Source: Clostridiales bacterium | Lineage (GTDB): Bacteria; Bacillota; Clostridia; Christensenellales; Aristaeellaceae | Direction: 5' to 3' | Length of the DNA stretch: 33,167 nt | Assembly: GCA_012523405.1 (NCBI GenBank) | Contig: JAAYIN010000097.1 | Coordinates: 1-33,167 of the forward strand | Program-made: the position numbers and the translations under genes | The notes under the pieces: generated by a model | What the model was told of the DNA's origin: nothing | The model's input: only the letters and a program-made list of their open reading frames with translations | The model's database searches: none | In this document: positions 8,265 to 16,328 of the stretch, piece after piece | How positions within the stretch are numbered: position 1 is the stretch's first letter | How the letters are laid out: every line of letters starts with the position of its first letter

Positions 8265-10559
8265 TTACATATCTAGTTTTTGGCTTCTGCTTTGACGTGA
8301 ACGCCGTCCAGCAGCGCGTGAAGGCTGATCCTCATCATCGGGCGAATCCTGTGTATCATCTGATTCATCCTCTTGATCCGCGAGGCCATCATCGTCGTAA
8401 TCGTCATAATCACCATCATCTGGCTCGTCATCATCATCAAAATCCGAATTGCTCAGCTCCGTCTGATCATAACCTGCCTGATAGGGATCATTATAGTCAA
8501 AACCATCATAGCCCAGTTCATCGTCATATGCCAGGGGCGCTGTGAGCTCCTCATCATCGCCTGCATCCACGTAGCCATCCGTATACCCGTCGCTTTCTTC
8601 ATCCAAAGCCTCTGCAACATAGGCGTTGCCTTGCTCCTCATCTTCAAGCTCTTGGTCATAGGGCGCTTCATACATCACATCATTTTGATCAAGATCATCG
8701 TATGTGCCAAGATCACTGGTCATTTCCTCATCGTATAGGCCTTGACCAAATGCGCTGTAATCGTCCTCTTCTTCATCCTGTTTTGTTGCTGCTGCAACGC
8801 TTCGAGCGTATTTCATATGAGGAAGCTCAAGCTCTGCCTCATCAATATCCTCCAGCACCAACGCGGTCTTTACATTCTTGTCCTTGTCCTCTGCTTCTGC
8901 GGGTTTTTCTTCTACTACGTCTTCCTCAGCAGGTGCATTATAATCACGGCGTTTTGCACGATCCAAGTGATCAACTGCATTCTTGGATGCACGCTTTGCG
9001 TCTGCGCGGCGCTTGGTCGACATGATCAAGAGCACACCAGAGGCAACGAGCAACAGTCCTGCAATAATGAGAATGGGTGTTAATATGGACTGAATCGTCT
9101 TTGGCACTGTGCCAATGCTGCGATCGGTGATCGGAGGAACCGTTACAGCGCTGAAGGTGGGTTCAGCAGTTGGATCTGGCGGCGGTGTGGGCGTTACGGG
9201 TGCAGGGGTCGGAACGGAGAACGCGATCTGCACTTCGTTGCTCTGGAAGGTGAGGTAATTTTCAATCGGATCAAGCGCTGTGGCTGTAAAGCGATATTTA
9301 CCCGCCATAGAAAGCGTTGTATCGCGCGTAAGCGTACGTGTTTCGCCTGCAGGAATCGAATCAAAGGTATAAATCTCGCTATCGCCGTGGGTGACCTTTA
9401 CTTTTTTCGCTTCCACGTTGCTAATGTTGGCAAGCTTCATTGTGAAGCGAACCAAGCCGGGATTGTCAAACACTTCCGTGCGGTCGGCTGTTGCCGTAAT
9501 GGTTAAGACTAACACATCGGAGGGATCGACTGCCTTGACTGTTACCACGCCGGTTGATGTTGTGGTTTCAGTGCCTGTGCTGTCGATGGCTGAAATATTG
9601 AACTGATAGTCAGTGCTCTGCGTCAGCGTGATTTCTTTTTCAAGCTTGATGGTCTTCCCCTTTTCGATTTTCTCGTTGGGGAAAAGATCATTGCCGATGG
9701 TTGCATCTGAAACTTTGATATTGCTATAGTCTACGCTGCCCGTATTCTTAAGCTCAAGTGTCAGCGTTACCTTGTCATTAATGGCTACACCCTTAGCGCT
9801 TGCGGTCAGGGTAGCGACAAGCTTGGAGTCTCCATACGCGATGCTTGCAGCATCCTGCGTATAGGTCTTCTTTTTGTCGTTCACCTCATAGGTGATCGTT
9901 GCGCCGCTGGTCAGGTCTTTTTTCTTCATCGTAACGGTATATTTGACCGTCGCGACCTTGCCTACCGGCAGTGATTCGATGGTTTTCTTTTTGCTGTTAA
10001 TATCCGACTTTTCCTGAATGGACAAGTTGGATATATCGGTTGTACCGCTGTTTTTAATATTATAAGTGATCGTAACGTCCTGCCCGTTGCGCGCAGTCGT
10101 ATGGCTGATGGTGCGTTCCACCGTAATGCCATCCTCAGCGCTCGAGCGAGTGATCGTACCTTGAATCGTCTTGGTCTCTTCTACAGCTTGGCCGCTCTCT
10201 TTATAGATATTATACTTGATGAAATACGATACTACGCCGCTGTCCAATGTACTATCATTGACTTCATACGTTCCTTCCCAAGAAACGCTCTCGCCTGCCT
10301 TTAGCAAGGCAGCACCATTTGTGCCAAAATCGGAAACGATTTGAGCATCAGGATCATATAGCACAACAGGATCCTTCATGTCCTCATCCGTTGCGTTGGA
10401 CAAGGTGATATTGACCTCAATTTCACCTGGCCCTGTTAGGCCGGTTGGATTCAGTTGAATTTCCGAGACAATTGGCCCATCCTCCGCTACCGCTGCGCAT
10501 CCGCAGAATAGAAGCGCCATAACCACCATGCATAGGACTAACACCTTGCGTTTCATCAT
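8265..10559 (-). CDS. Single-pass membrane protein with Ig-like repeats and a long acidic cytoplasmic tail
   Basis: A 764-residue protein. A signal peptide (residues 1-25) ends in LLFCGCAAVA; Cys21 could be lipidated, although LFCGC is a poor lipobox. The outer region (26-445) holds about four beta-sandwich repeats of the CARDB/DUF11-like or BatD-like kind, with recurring phrases such as TITYNIKNSGTTDISNLSI and LTLELKNTGSVDYSNIKV. A Pro/Thr-rich linker leads to a single membrane helix at about 489-514, followed by a basic stop-transfer segment. The remaining 250 residues are mostly Asp/Glu with scattered Tyr and end in a basic RRSRQSRSQ tail. The cell role is unknown; an envelope sensor or scaffold is possible. 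It is a monocistronic unit with a clear promoter and terminator. Confidence 0.85.
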   Translation of the reverse strand: MMKRKVLVLCMVVMALLFCGCAAVAEDGPIVSEIQLNPTGLTGPGEIEVNITLSNATDEDMKDPVVLYDPDAQIVSDFGTNGAALLKAGESVSWEGTYEVNDSTLDSGVVSYFIKYNIYKESGQAVEETKTIQGTITRSSAEDGITVERTISHTTARNGQDVTITYNIKNSGTTDISNLSIQEKSDINSKKKTIESLPVGKVATVKYTVTMKKKDLTSGATITYEVNDKKKTYTQDAASIAYGDSKLVATLTASAKGVAINDKVTLTLELKNTGSVDYSNIKVSDATIGNDLFPNEKIEKGKTIKLEKEITLTQSTDYQFNISAIDSTGTETTTSTGVVTVKAVDPSDVLVLTITATADRTEVFDNPGLVRFTMKLANISNVEAKKVKVTHGDSEIYTFDSIPAGETRTLTRDTTLSMAGKYRFTATALDPIENYLTFQSNEVQIAFSVPTPAPVTPTPPPDPTAEPTFSAVTVPPITDRSIGTVPKTIQSILTPILIIAGLLLVASGVLLIMSTKRRADAKRASKNAVDHLDRAKRRDYNAPAEEDVVEEKPAEAEDKDKNVKTALVLEDIDEAELELPHMKYARSVAAATKQDEEEDDYSAFGQGLYDEEMTSDLGTYDDLDQNDVMYEAPYDQELEDEEQGNAYVAEALDEESDGYTDGYVDAGDDEELTAPLAYDDELGYDGFDYNDPYQAGYDQTELSNSDFDDDDEPDDGDYDDYDDDGLADQEDESDDTQDSPDDEDQPSRAAGRRSRQSRSQKLDM

Positions 10560-10593
10560 GTATATCGGGTGGAAAAACCACCCTTCCTCCCTT
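10554..10593 (-). promoter_or_regulatory. Hairpin between Shine-Dalgarno and start codon
   Basis: The only good Shine-Dalgarno (GGAGG, 10590-10586) is 26 bases from the ATG at 10559, too far by normal rules. A 6-base stem with a 5-base loop (GGGTGG, TTTTT, CCACCC; 10583-10567) sits exactly between them. Looping it out leaves 9 bases, a normal spacing. The start therefore probably depends on this fold. Confidence 0.55.
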
Positions 10594-10699
10594 CGGCATG
10601 CCGTCGACCGCTATTGGTACAAGCAAAGATCATGGTTATTATTACCAGAAAACCGCTTGATGATTCCACAATCAAAAAATTTTAGAATATATCTATGTT

Positions 10700-10728
10700 A
10701 TTTTATTGCAAAATCATTAACATGTCAA
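10700..10728 (-). promoter_or_regulatory. Promoter of the acidic-tail membrane protein gene
   Basis: On the minus strand a perfect TTGACA (10728-10723) and TAAAAT (10705-10700) are separated by 17 bases. It leaves a 5' leader of about 135 bases before the start codon. Confidence 0.7.
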
Positions 10729-10796
10729 GTCAACTGTTGATTCTGTTGATCACCATATACCAAACGAAAGAAAGGGCTGTTTTATTGCATTTTCTC

Positions 10797-11453
10797 TTAT
10801 GGAACAAGGTTTAGCATGTCTTCTTGATCAGTCACATCTACAAAGCTCTCAGGAACCTCCCCAACAATGATGCTCTCCGCAATCGGAATCGAACTTTTTA
10901 CATCTACTTTTTGCGAACCCGTGGGGACAATCAGGCTGACAGTCGTCCTGAGGGAGAGGAAAATTTTATGCCTTGTTTGGTTGATGCCAGCCGATTCAAA
11001 CTGCGTTTCAAAGCTTGTGCTTACCGCCCCAATGGGCAGAATCTGCACAGAAAGCCTTGGTCCAAAGCCCGCCAGAAACCGCACCCCCATTGCCGCGCCA
11101 AGCGGAACGCTCACCGTTTGGTTTTCAATGCTATTGAGCTCCTCCTCCGCCATCAATGCTGTTTTAGTCGCTATCTCGTTCATTCGCATGGTGTTTGCAC
11201 GAAGCATTGTCACCCGTCCCTGCGAATCCAGCTGTGTGGTGATCAGTTCATCATAGCCAACACCCTCCTCAATCACCTTTTGCACCGCACGGTTTACCGT
11301 TTCAATCGCAATCGAATACGCTCTGGCATATGCCATATCCAGTACCGTCTGGCTTAAATTCTGTTCAAACGAAATCCACAGCGCTGCCATCACCAGCGCC
11401 ACCAATACCAAAATACGCCAGCCTCCGCGTTTTCCAGCCTTCTTTGCAGTCAT
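10797..11453 (-). CDS. yunB: Sporulation protein YunB
   Basis: A 218-residue YunB family protein, a membrane-anchored sporulation protein. In Bacillus subtilis yunB is a sigma-E gene needed for normal spore formation. One N-terminal membrane helix (ILVLVALVMAALWISF) is followed by the family's conserved stretch: ARAYSIAIETVNRAVQKVI, then YDELITTQLDSQGRVTML, then VPLGAAMGVRFLAGFGPRL. The length is close to family members. ATG at 11453 is chosen because GAGGAAGTGAT lies just upstream and the membrane segment begins soon after. The longer start at 11510 would add a non-family segment. It is divergent from the PBP gene. The gene indicates a spore-forming host. Confidence 0.9.
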   Translation of the reverse strand: MTAKKAGKRGGWRILVLVALVMAALWISFEQNLSQTVLDMAYARAYSIAIETVNRAVQKVIEEGVGYDELITTQLDSQGRVTMLRANTMRMNEIATKTALMAEEELNSIENQTVSVPLGAAMGVRFLAGFGPRLSVQILPIGAVSTSFETQFESAGINQTRHKIFLSLRTTVSLIVPTGSQKVDVKSSIPIAESIIVGEVPESFVDVTDQEDMLNLVP

Positions 11454-11549
11454 TTTGATCACTTCCTCGTTGCATTGATATGCAGTATTTCTGAGGAAAA
11501 CAACCACCAAGCATTGTTACACTGCAGTATGGCACGCGTGCCCCCAGTA

Positions 11550-11558
11550 TGGTATAAT
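11550..11558 (+). promoter_or_regulatory. Extended -10 promoter of the PBP gene
   Basis: A consensus TATAAT (11553-11558) is preceded by TGG, giving an extended -10 element. No good -35 is visible 16-18 bases upstream. It lies 37 bases before the TTG start. Confidence 0.6.
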
Positions 11559-11594
11559 AAGCTGTACTAGTTTTATATATTCGGAGGTATCACC

Positions 11595-14405
11595 TTGTAT
11601 CAAAATCCTGATGAACAATACAATGCGCCACAAGATGCCTATACAGATCAATATGAGGAGCAGGACTCCGAGCAGTATTACTCCGATGAGCCTGCCGATC
11701 CTGACATGACGGACGATCAATTTGACCAACCCAAACGGCGCAGCATTTTTAAACCAAGGCTCAAAAAGCCAAACTTTGCTTTTTCCGTGCTTGTGAACGC
11801 AGTCCGCATTTTCGCCGTGGTCATCGTCCTTTGCGGGCTTGCCTTAGGCGGCGCGGTGCTCGGCATTGCAAAGGGCTATATGGAAACCGCACCCACGCTT
11901 GATCTTGCTCTTTTGGATGCGCAGGATCGTACGTCTTTTCTCTATGACTCCTCAGGCAATGTCATCACTGACTACAAAGGCACAGAAAACCGCGTTATGG
12001 TCAATATCTCACTCATGCCTGAGAATCTTCGAAATGCATTCGTTGCAGTTGAGGATATGCGCTTTTACTCGCATAATGGCATCGACATCAAGCGCATCAT
12101 CGGTTCTTTTGTGAATAACTTTGTATCGGGCTCCCAGCAGGGCGGTTCGACCATCACCCAGCAGCTGATTAAGAACACCGTCTTGAGCAACGAGCTCAGC
12201 TACAAACGAAAAATCCAAGAAGCATATCTCGCGATGCAGCTTGAAACCAGATATTCCAAATTGCAAATTCTTGAGTACTATCTCAACACCATTTATATGG
12301 GCGAGAACTATTATGGTGTTCAGGTGGCCGCAGAGGGTTACTTTGGAAAGGAATTAAGCAACCTTACGCTTCGCGAATGCGCCATGCTTGCAGGTCTGAC
12401 CAATAACCCCTACTACTATAATCCGCGCCGTAACTTCTATGTCCGCACATCGGAGACCACAGATTATGAAAAGCTTACCAATGACCGCACCGATTACGTG
12501 CTCAGATGCATGTATGAGAACCAATTCATCACCCAGCAGCAGTATCAGGAAGCGCTGATCACCACATCCGCAAGCGTTCTTGAATCCTCCACCACGCAAG
12601 GCGACGGGATGTATGAATATGCTCACTATGTTGAGTATGCGGTTAGGGATATTGTGGATTGTTTCCTAGAGCTTGACGGGCTTGAGGACACGAGCGAAAA
12701 CCGCTATAAGATGGAAAACAAGCTGCGCACAGGCGGCTATCACGTAACGCTCGCGATTGATACCGAAATCCAATCAATCGTTGAGAGCACCCTAGAAAAC
12801 GCAAGCTATCCATCCCTTCGCGATCCAAGCGATAAGATTTACCGTGGGAAAAACAACGATGGTACTTATGACGAAATCATACAGCCGCAAGCCGCTGCCG
12901 TTGTGTTGGATTACCGCACGGGCGAGCTCAAAGCCATTGTTGGTTCGCGCTCAAAGGTAACCCAGCGCAAAACCTTAAACCGCGCCACAGATATGAATAT
13001 GCCGATCGGTTCGACCATCAAGCCCATTGCGGTCTATGCACCTGCGCTTGAGCTTGGTTACTCCCCCGCCTCGATCGTCTACAATATTCCCGTTCCCATC
13101 ACAGGATGGACAGGCGCCGATGGCAAAGATACATGGCCCAAGAACTATGGCGGCGGCAATTACGAAGGTCCCCAAACACTGCGTGAAGCTATGAAAAAGA
13201 GCCGCAACGTATCTGCTGCGCAAACCCTGGTCAACCTCGTCGGCGTTGATCGTTCCGTCGATTTTCTGCTTCGCATGGGTGTTGACCGCGACAATATTGA
13301 TGCAACGCCCTTTGGGCTATCACTTGGTTCCAGCGGCATTACGCCCTTGCAGCTAACGGTTGCTTATGGCGTGCTTGCCAATGGCGGCGTTTATCAAGAG
13401 CCCATCTCATTTCTGGGCATATCAGACAGCAACGGCAACGTGGTATATGACAGCCATGCCCAGCAAGACAGGCGGCAGGTATTCCGCCCATCCACTTCAT
13501 GGATGATCGTGGATATGCTAAAGCACGTCGTCAGCAGCGGCACAGGCTCAAAAGCACAGATCAGCGGACAAACCGTCGGCGGCAAAACGGGTACAAACTC
13601 CGACTCTCGCGGCATTACCTTTTCAGGTGTCACAGGCTGGTATTCCTCCGCCATATGGGTTGGTCACGACAACTATAAACCTCTATCCTCCAACACCACA
13701 GGCAGCGGAGGCGCTATCCCGATCTGGGTTAGCTACATGAAGGAAATTCACAACACAAAGAACCTCAGCAATCGCGATATCGTGGAAGCAAGCGCTGAGG
13801 ATGTGGGACTGGTAAAAGCCACCACATGCGCAGTCAGCGGGCAGCTCGCAACAGATGCCTGCCGCAATGATACAAGGGGCTATGGAACCGTAACGGACTA
13901 TTGGTATGAACCAACCGTCCCCACTGTCTATTGCCAGATGCATCAGTCCATCGAGGTTTGCTCTGAAAGCGGGCAGCTCGCAACGTCTTTTTGCCCAAGC
14001 CTTACAACCGCCGGTGTAGTCGTTATTCCAAGCGGTCACCCGCTCAGCAACTATGCTAACGATCCGGACTATGCACCCGTGATTGCTGAATACCTCGGCA
14101 CCGCAAGCACACTCGGCTATTGCTTCTATCACCAAGAAGGCTACGAGCAAAGCGATGACAACAACTGGTTTGACGATGGGGGCAGCAGCGCCAGCAGTGA
14201 AAACGAGCTAATGCCTGACGCAAGGCAGCTCTTGATCAACGCCTATGATCAAACCTCCAACATGGACAGCACCTCGTCAGCATATTTTGACATTCAAAAC
14301 GCCATATCCAATTTGGAAGGCGTGATCAGTCAAAGCAGTCCCAGTACCTCAGATATTGCATCCGCCATGGCCGTGCTCACGCAGGCCATGGCCTCAGGTT
14401 ACTAA
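11595..14405 (+). CDS. Class A penicillin-binding protein (bifunctional transglycosylase/transpeptidase)
   Basis: A 936-residue membrane enzyme that polymerises and crosslinks peptidoglycan. An acidic cytoplasmic N-terminus (1-46) is followed by a basic segment and a membrane helix (about 66-94). The GT51 transglycosylase domain has the catalytic Glu in VEDMRFYSHNG (E153), then GGSTITQQLIKN. The transpeptidase domain has STIK (nucleophile S473, K476), SRN (536-538) and KTGT (664-667). A Cys-containing C-terminal extension follows, with two repeats of the form SGQLAT-x-x-C, then an acidic Ser-rich segment. The start is TTG at 11595, with GGAGG 7 bases upstream and no better in-frame ATG. Calling it PBP1A (ponA) is reasonable, but the paralogue cannot be fixed here. 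Confidence 0.95.
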   Translation: MYQNPDEQYNAPQDAYTDQYEEQDSEQYYSDEPADPDMTDDQFDQPKRRSIFKPRLKKPNFAFSVLVNAVRIFAVVIVLCGLALGGAVLGIAKGYMETAPTLDLALLDAQDRTSFLYDSSGNVITDYKGTENRVMVNISLMPENLRNAFVAVEDMRFYSHNGIDIKRIIGSFVNNFVSGSQQGGSTITQQLIKNTVLSNELSYKRKIQEAYLAMQLETRYSKLQILEYYLNTIYMGENYYGVQVAAEGYFGKELSNLTLRECAMLAGLTNNPYYYNPRRNFYVRTSETTDYEKLTNDRTDYVLRCMYENQFITQQQYQEALITTSASVLESSTTQGDGMYEYAHYVEYAVRDIVDCFLELDGLEDTSENRYKMENKLRTGGYHVTLAIDTEIQSIVESTLENASYPSLRDPSDKIYRGKNNDGTYDEIIQPQAAAVVLDYRTGELKAIVGSRSKVTQRKTLNRATDMNMPIGSTIKPIAVYAPALELGYSPASIVYNIPVPITGWTGADGKDTWPKNYGGGNYEGPQTLREAMKKSRNVSAAQTLVNLVGVDRSVDFLLRMGVDRDNIDATPFGLSLGSSGITPLQLTVAYGVLANGGVYQEPISFLGISDSNGNVVYDSHAQQDRRQVFRPSTSWMIVDMLKHVVSSGTGSKAQISGQTVGGKTGTNSDSRGITFSGVTGWYSSAIWVGHDNYKPLSSNTTGSGGAIPIWVSYMKEIHNTKNLSNRDIVEASAEDVGLVKATTCAVSGQLATDACRNDTRGYGTVTDYWYEPTVPTVYCQMHQSIEVCSESGQLATSFCPSLTTAGVVVIPSGHPLSNYANDPDYAPVIAEYLGTASTLGYCFYHQEGYEQSDDNNWFDDGGSSASSENELMPDARQLLINAYDQTSNMDSTSSAYFDIQNAISNLEGVISQSSPSTSDIASAMAVLTQAMASGY

Positions 14406-14412
14406 TCACAAG

Positions 14413-14456
14413 CAAATCGAAAACCCCTGCCAAGATAGGCAGGGGTTTTCGATTTG
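14413..14456. terminator. Bidirectional terminator between the PBP gene and the pilus operon
   Basis: A perfect 19-base inverted repeat (14413-14431 and 14438-14456) has a 6-base loop. The GC-rich core (CCCCTGCC) is flanked by A and T runs on both sides, so it can stop transcription from either direction. It ends the pilus operon and the PBP gene. Confidence 0.9.
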
Positions 14457-16328
14457 TCACGGTTCCCATTTTTCAAATAAATAAAAGGTATACAGGCAGA
14501 GTTTGTCCCAGTCTTCAAGCTTCACTCGCAGCAAGCCGGGCTGGATTTGACTGAGAATCCCATCTTTGTCCGTCTTGCAGTAATCATCCTTTAGGAACGG
14601 ATCGAGGATATATACATACGTATCATCCACGGCTGCCAGCGTGACATAATGTCCGCCTCCTGTAAACGGGCTTCGCTTCCCGCCCGTCACCGCCGCCGCC
14701 ATGCCGCCGCGGCGCAGCACACTCACCGCATCCTCCGCTTCTTTGCTCACCATCAATGTGAGCGCATATGCATCGCTCACTCGCTTCATGAATACGGGCT
14801 TTGTGCCATAGGCAGAGGTGCGCGATTTTTCATTCCATTGGTTATTGCCTGTCGCGAAGTTTGCAATGGCAACGGGCAAATAGTTTTGATATTCTGCCGC
14901 CATCCTCAGGGTATGCTGCGGGTGTTTATGATTGCAGAAATACTGGTTCACAGAGCAATTGCAAAAGGTGATCCCTTCTTCTCTGCCCGAGTAATAGGAC
15001 AGCCACCACAGGTTTTCTGCATCCACCAAATTGGCAACCACCATCGCCATGCTCGTAGGTCCGCATCCGCCCGTTCCAAATCGGCGAGACTTTCCGCTGC
15101 CGCGCGATTCGTAGCGCATGGTCGCCCATGTCGGATCATTCTGCGCATAATACTGCATTGCGCCTCTGCCCGGCACATCCACCATGCCGCTTGTACCGCT
15201 GTCCAGCGATGCCTGCATCACAGAGGAGATTTCCGGTGCCTCATAGGCAATGGGACGCATGCGCAAAAACAGGATATAGCGTTCATTGCGATCATCATTG
15301 GTGCAGGTGCAAAGCGCCATTACCTGATCGCCCCACTGGGGCCGCACGGACGACGTAATCAGGGACTGCGCCCCAATGGTTTGCATGAACTGATCAAATT
15401 CGCCTTTGCCCTCAAAGTGCTTTGTATGCCACGAGTCTTTTTCATCAACCGAGGAGCGAATACAGCCAAAGGCCTCCAGCCGATAATCGTAGTACGGTGT
15501 TAACAGATAAAGTGTTTGATGCTCCTCATAATAGGCTTGATCCTGATACTTGGGAATGCTGGCGAACATCGTATCGTCCCTGCGGTTATGCCCATAAACA
15601 TAGGTGACCATATCCGTAAAGTATTCAGAATTTCCGCTGTCCATAAAAATGGCACCATTTCGGTTGGTAGCGCGCGTATACAAACGCGTGAGATAATACT
15701 CGTTGTCCTCGCCCTGTACAATGGGGTAATTGATCTGCGTCCCTTCCCCGAGAATCCACCCGACAACATCCTCATTGATCTCCTGCAGACCCCCGAAATC
15801 AACCACATACCGTGTTTTCTCCTCCACAGCGCCGCCCACCAGCGGCAGGCGGGGAGTTGGCGCGGGCGTAGGGGTTGGGGGCTGGCTAGGGGCTATGGAG
15901 GCGGTTTCTCTTGGGGTAATGTCCGTATGATTTTGCGTGGATTGGGTCGCTATTGATGCACTCAGCGAGGGTAATGCGGCGGTAGGCGGAGGGGTCGGCA
16001 TGGGCGTCACCGTATCAGCGCCTTTCGTCTTTCCCTCCGCCCGCTCGATCATTTCCAAAAGCACTTCATCCTCCTCGACGCTTTCTTCCTCAAGCTCGGC
16101 ATCTGGGGGCAATGTGCTCATCACTTCCTGCGGGACAGGGTTTTGCGCCGGATCGCCTTCATAAACAAAGGACTCAAGCGCATGAAAATCCTCATTCGCC
16201 TGCTCTCGTTCTTTTTTTTCATCAATAAAAAAGGAGACCATCGTGCATGCTGCCGCGAGGCATAACACCACCGCGGCAACAATCAATCTTTCTGCAACGC
16301 TCCAAGGCTTCCGATTCTTCTTACTCAT
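14457..16328 (-). CDS. Class B-like sortase fused to a C39-type cysteine peptidase domain
   Basis: A 623-residue membrane-anchored protein facing outward. One N-terminal helix (about 13-35) is followed by an acidic then Pro/Thr-rich linker (50-165). A sortase domain (about 170-365) has class B-like features: the GWI-x-GTQINYPIVQ-x-DN-x-YYL entry, YVYGHN with catalytic His247, ALCTC with catalytic Cys342, and Arg350. A second domain (about 390-605) is Peptidase_C39_2-like: QNDPTW (Gln396), GGCGPTSMAM (Cys422), GGGHYVTL (His560), LDP (Asp576). Both sets of catalytic residues are intact. A Cys/His-rich loop lies at residues 456-472. The start overlaps the LPQTS pilin stop as ATGA, so translation is probably coupled. 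Sortases of this class usually end after the first domain. The fusion is seen directly; its reaction is not known. Confidence 0.9.
   Translation of the reverse strand: MSKKNRKPWSVAERLIVAAVVLCLAAACTMVSFFIDEKKEREQANEDFHALESFVYEGDPAQNPVPQEVMSTLPPDAELEEESVEEDEVLLEMIERAEGKTKGADTVTPMPTPPPTAALPSLSASIATQSTQNHTDITPRETASIAPSQPPTPTPAPTPRLPLVGGAVEEKTRYVVDFGGLQEINEDVVGWILGEGTQINYPIVQGEDNEYYLTRLYTRATNRNGAIFMDSGNSEYFTDMVTYVYGHNRRDDTMFASIPKYQDQAYYEEHQTLYLLTPYYDYRLEAFGCIRSSVDEKDSWHTKHFEGKGEFDQFMQTIGAQSLITSSVRPQWGDQVMALCTCTNDDRNERYILFLRMRPIAYEAPEISSVMQASLDSGTSGMVDVPGRGAMQYYAQNDPTWATMRYESRGSGKSRRFGTGGCGPTSMAMVVANLVDAENLWWLSYYSGREEGITFCNCSVNQYFCNHKHPQHTLRMAAEYQNYLPVAIANFATGNNQWNEKSRTSAYGTKPVFMKRVSDAYALTLMVSKEAEDAVSVLRRGGMAAAVTGGKRSPFTGGGHYVTLAAVDDTYVYILDPFLKDDYCKTDKDGILSQIQPGLLRVKLEDWDKLCLYTFYLFEKWEP

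Noticed and set aside
14649-15503. 284-codon plus-strand ORF
   Set aside because: It is antisense to the sortase-C39 fusion, whose catalytic motifs prove the other strand is coding; the product is Arg/His/Cys-rich noise.
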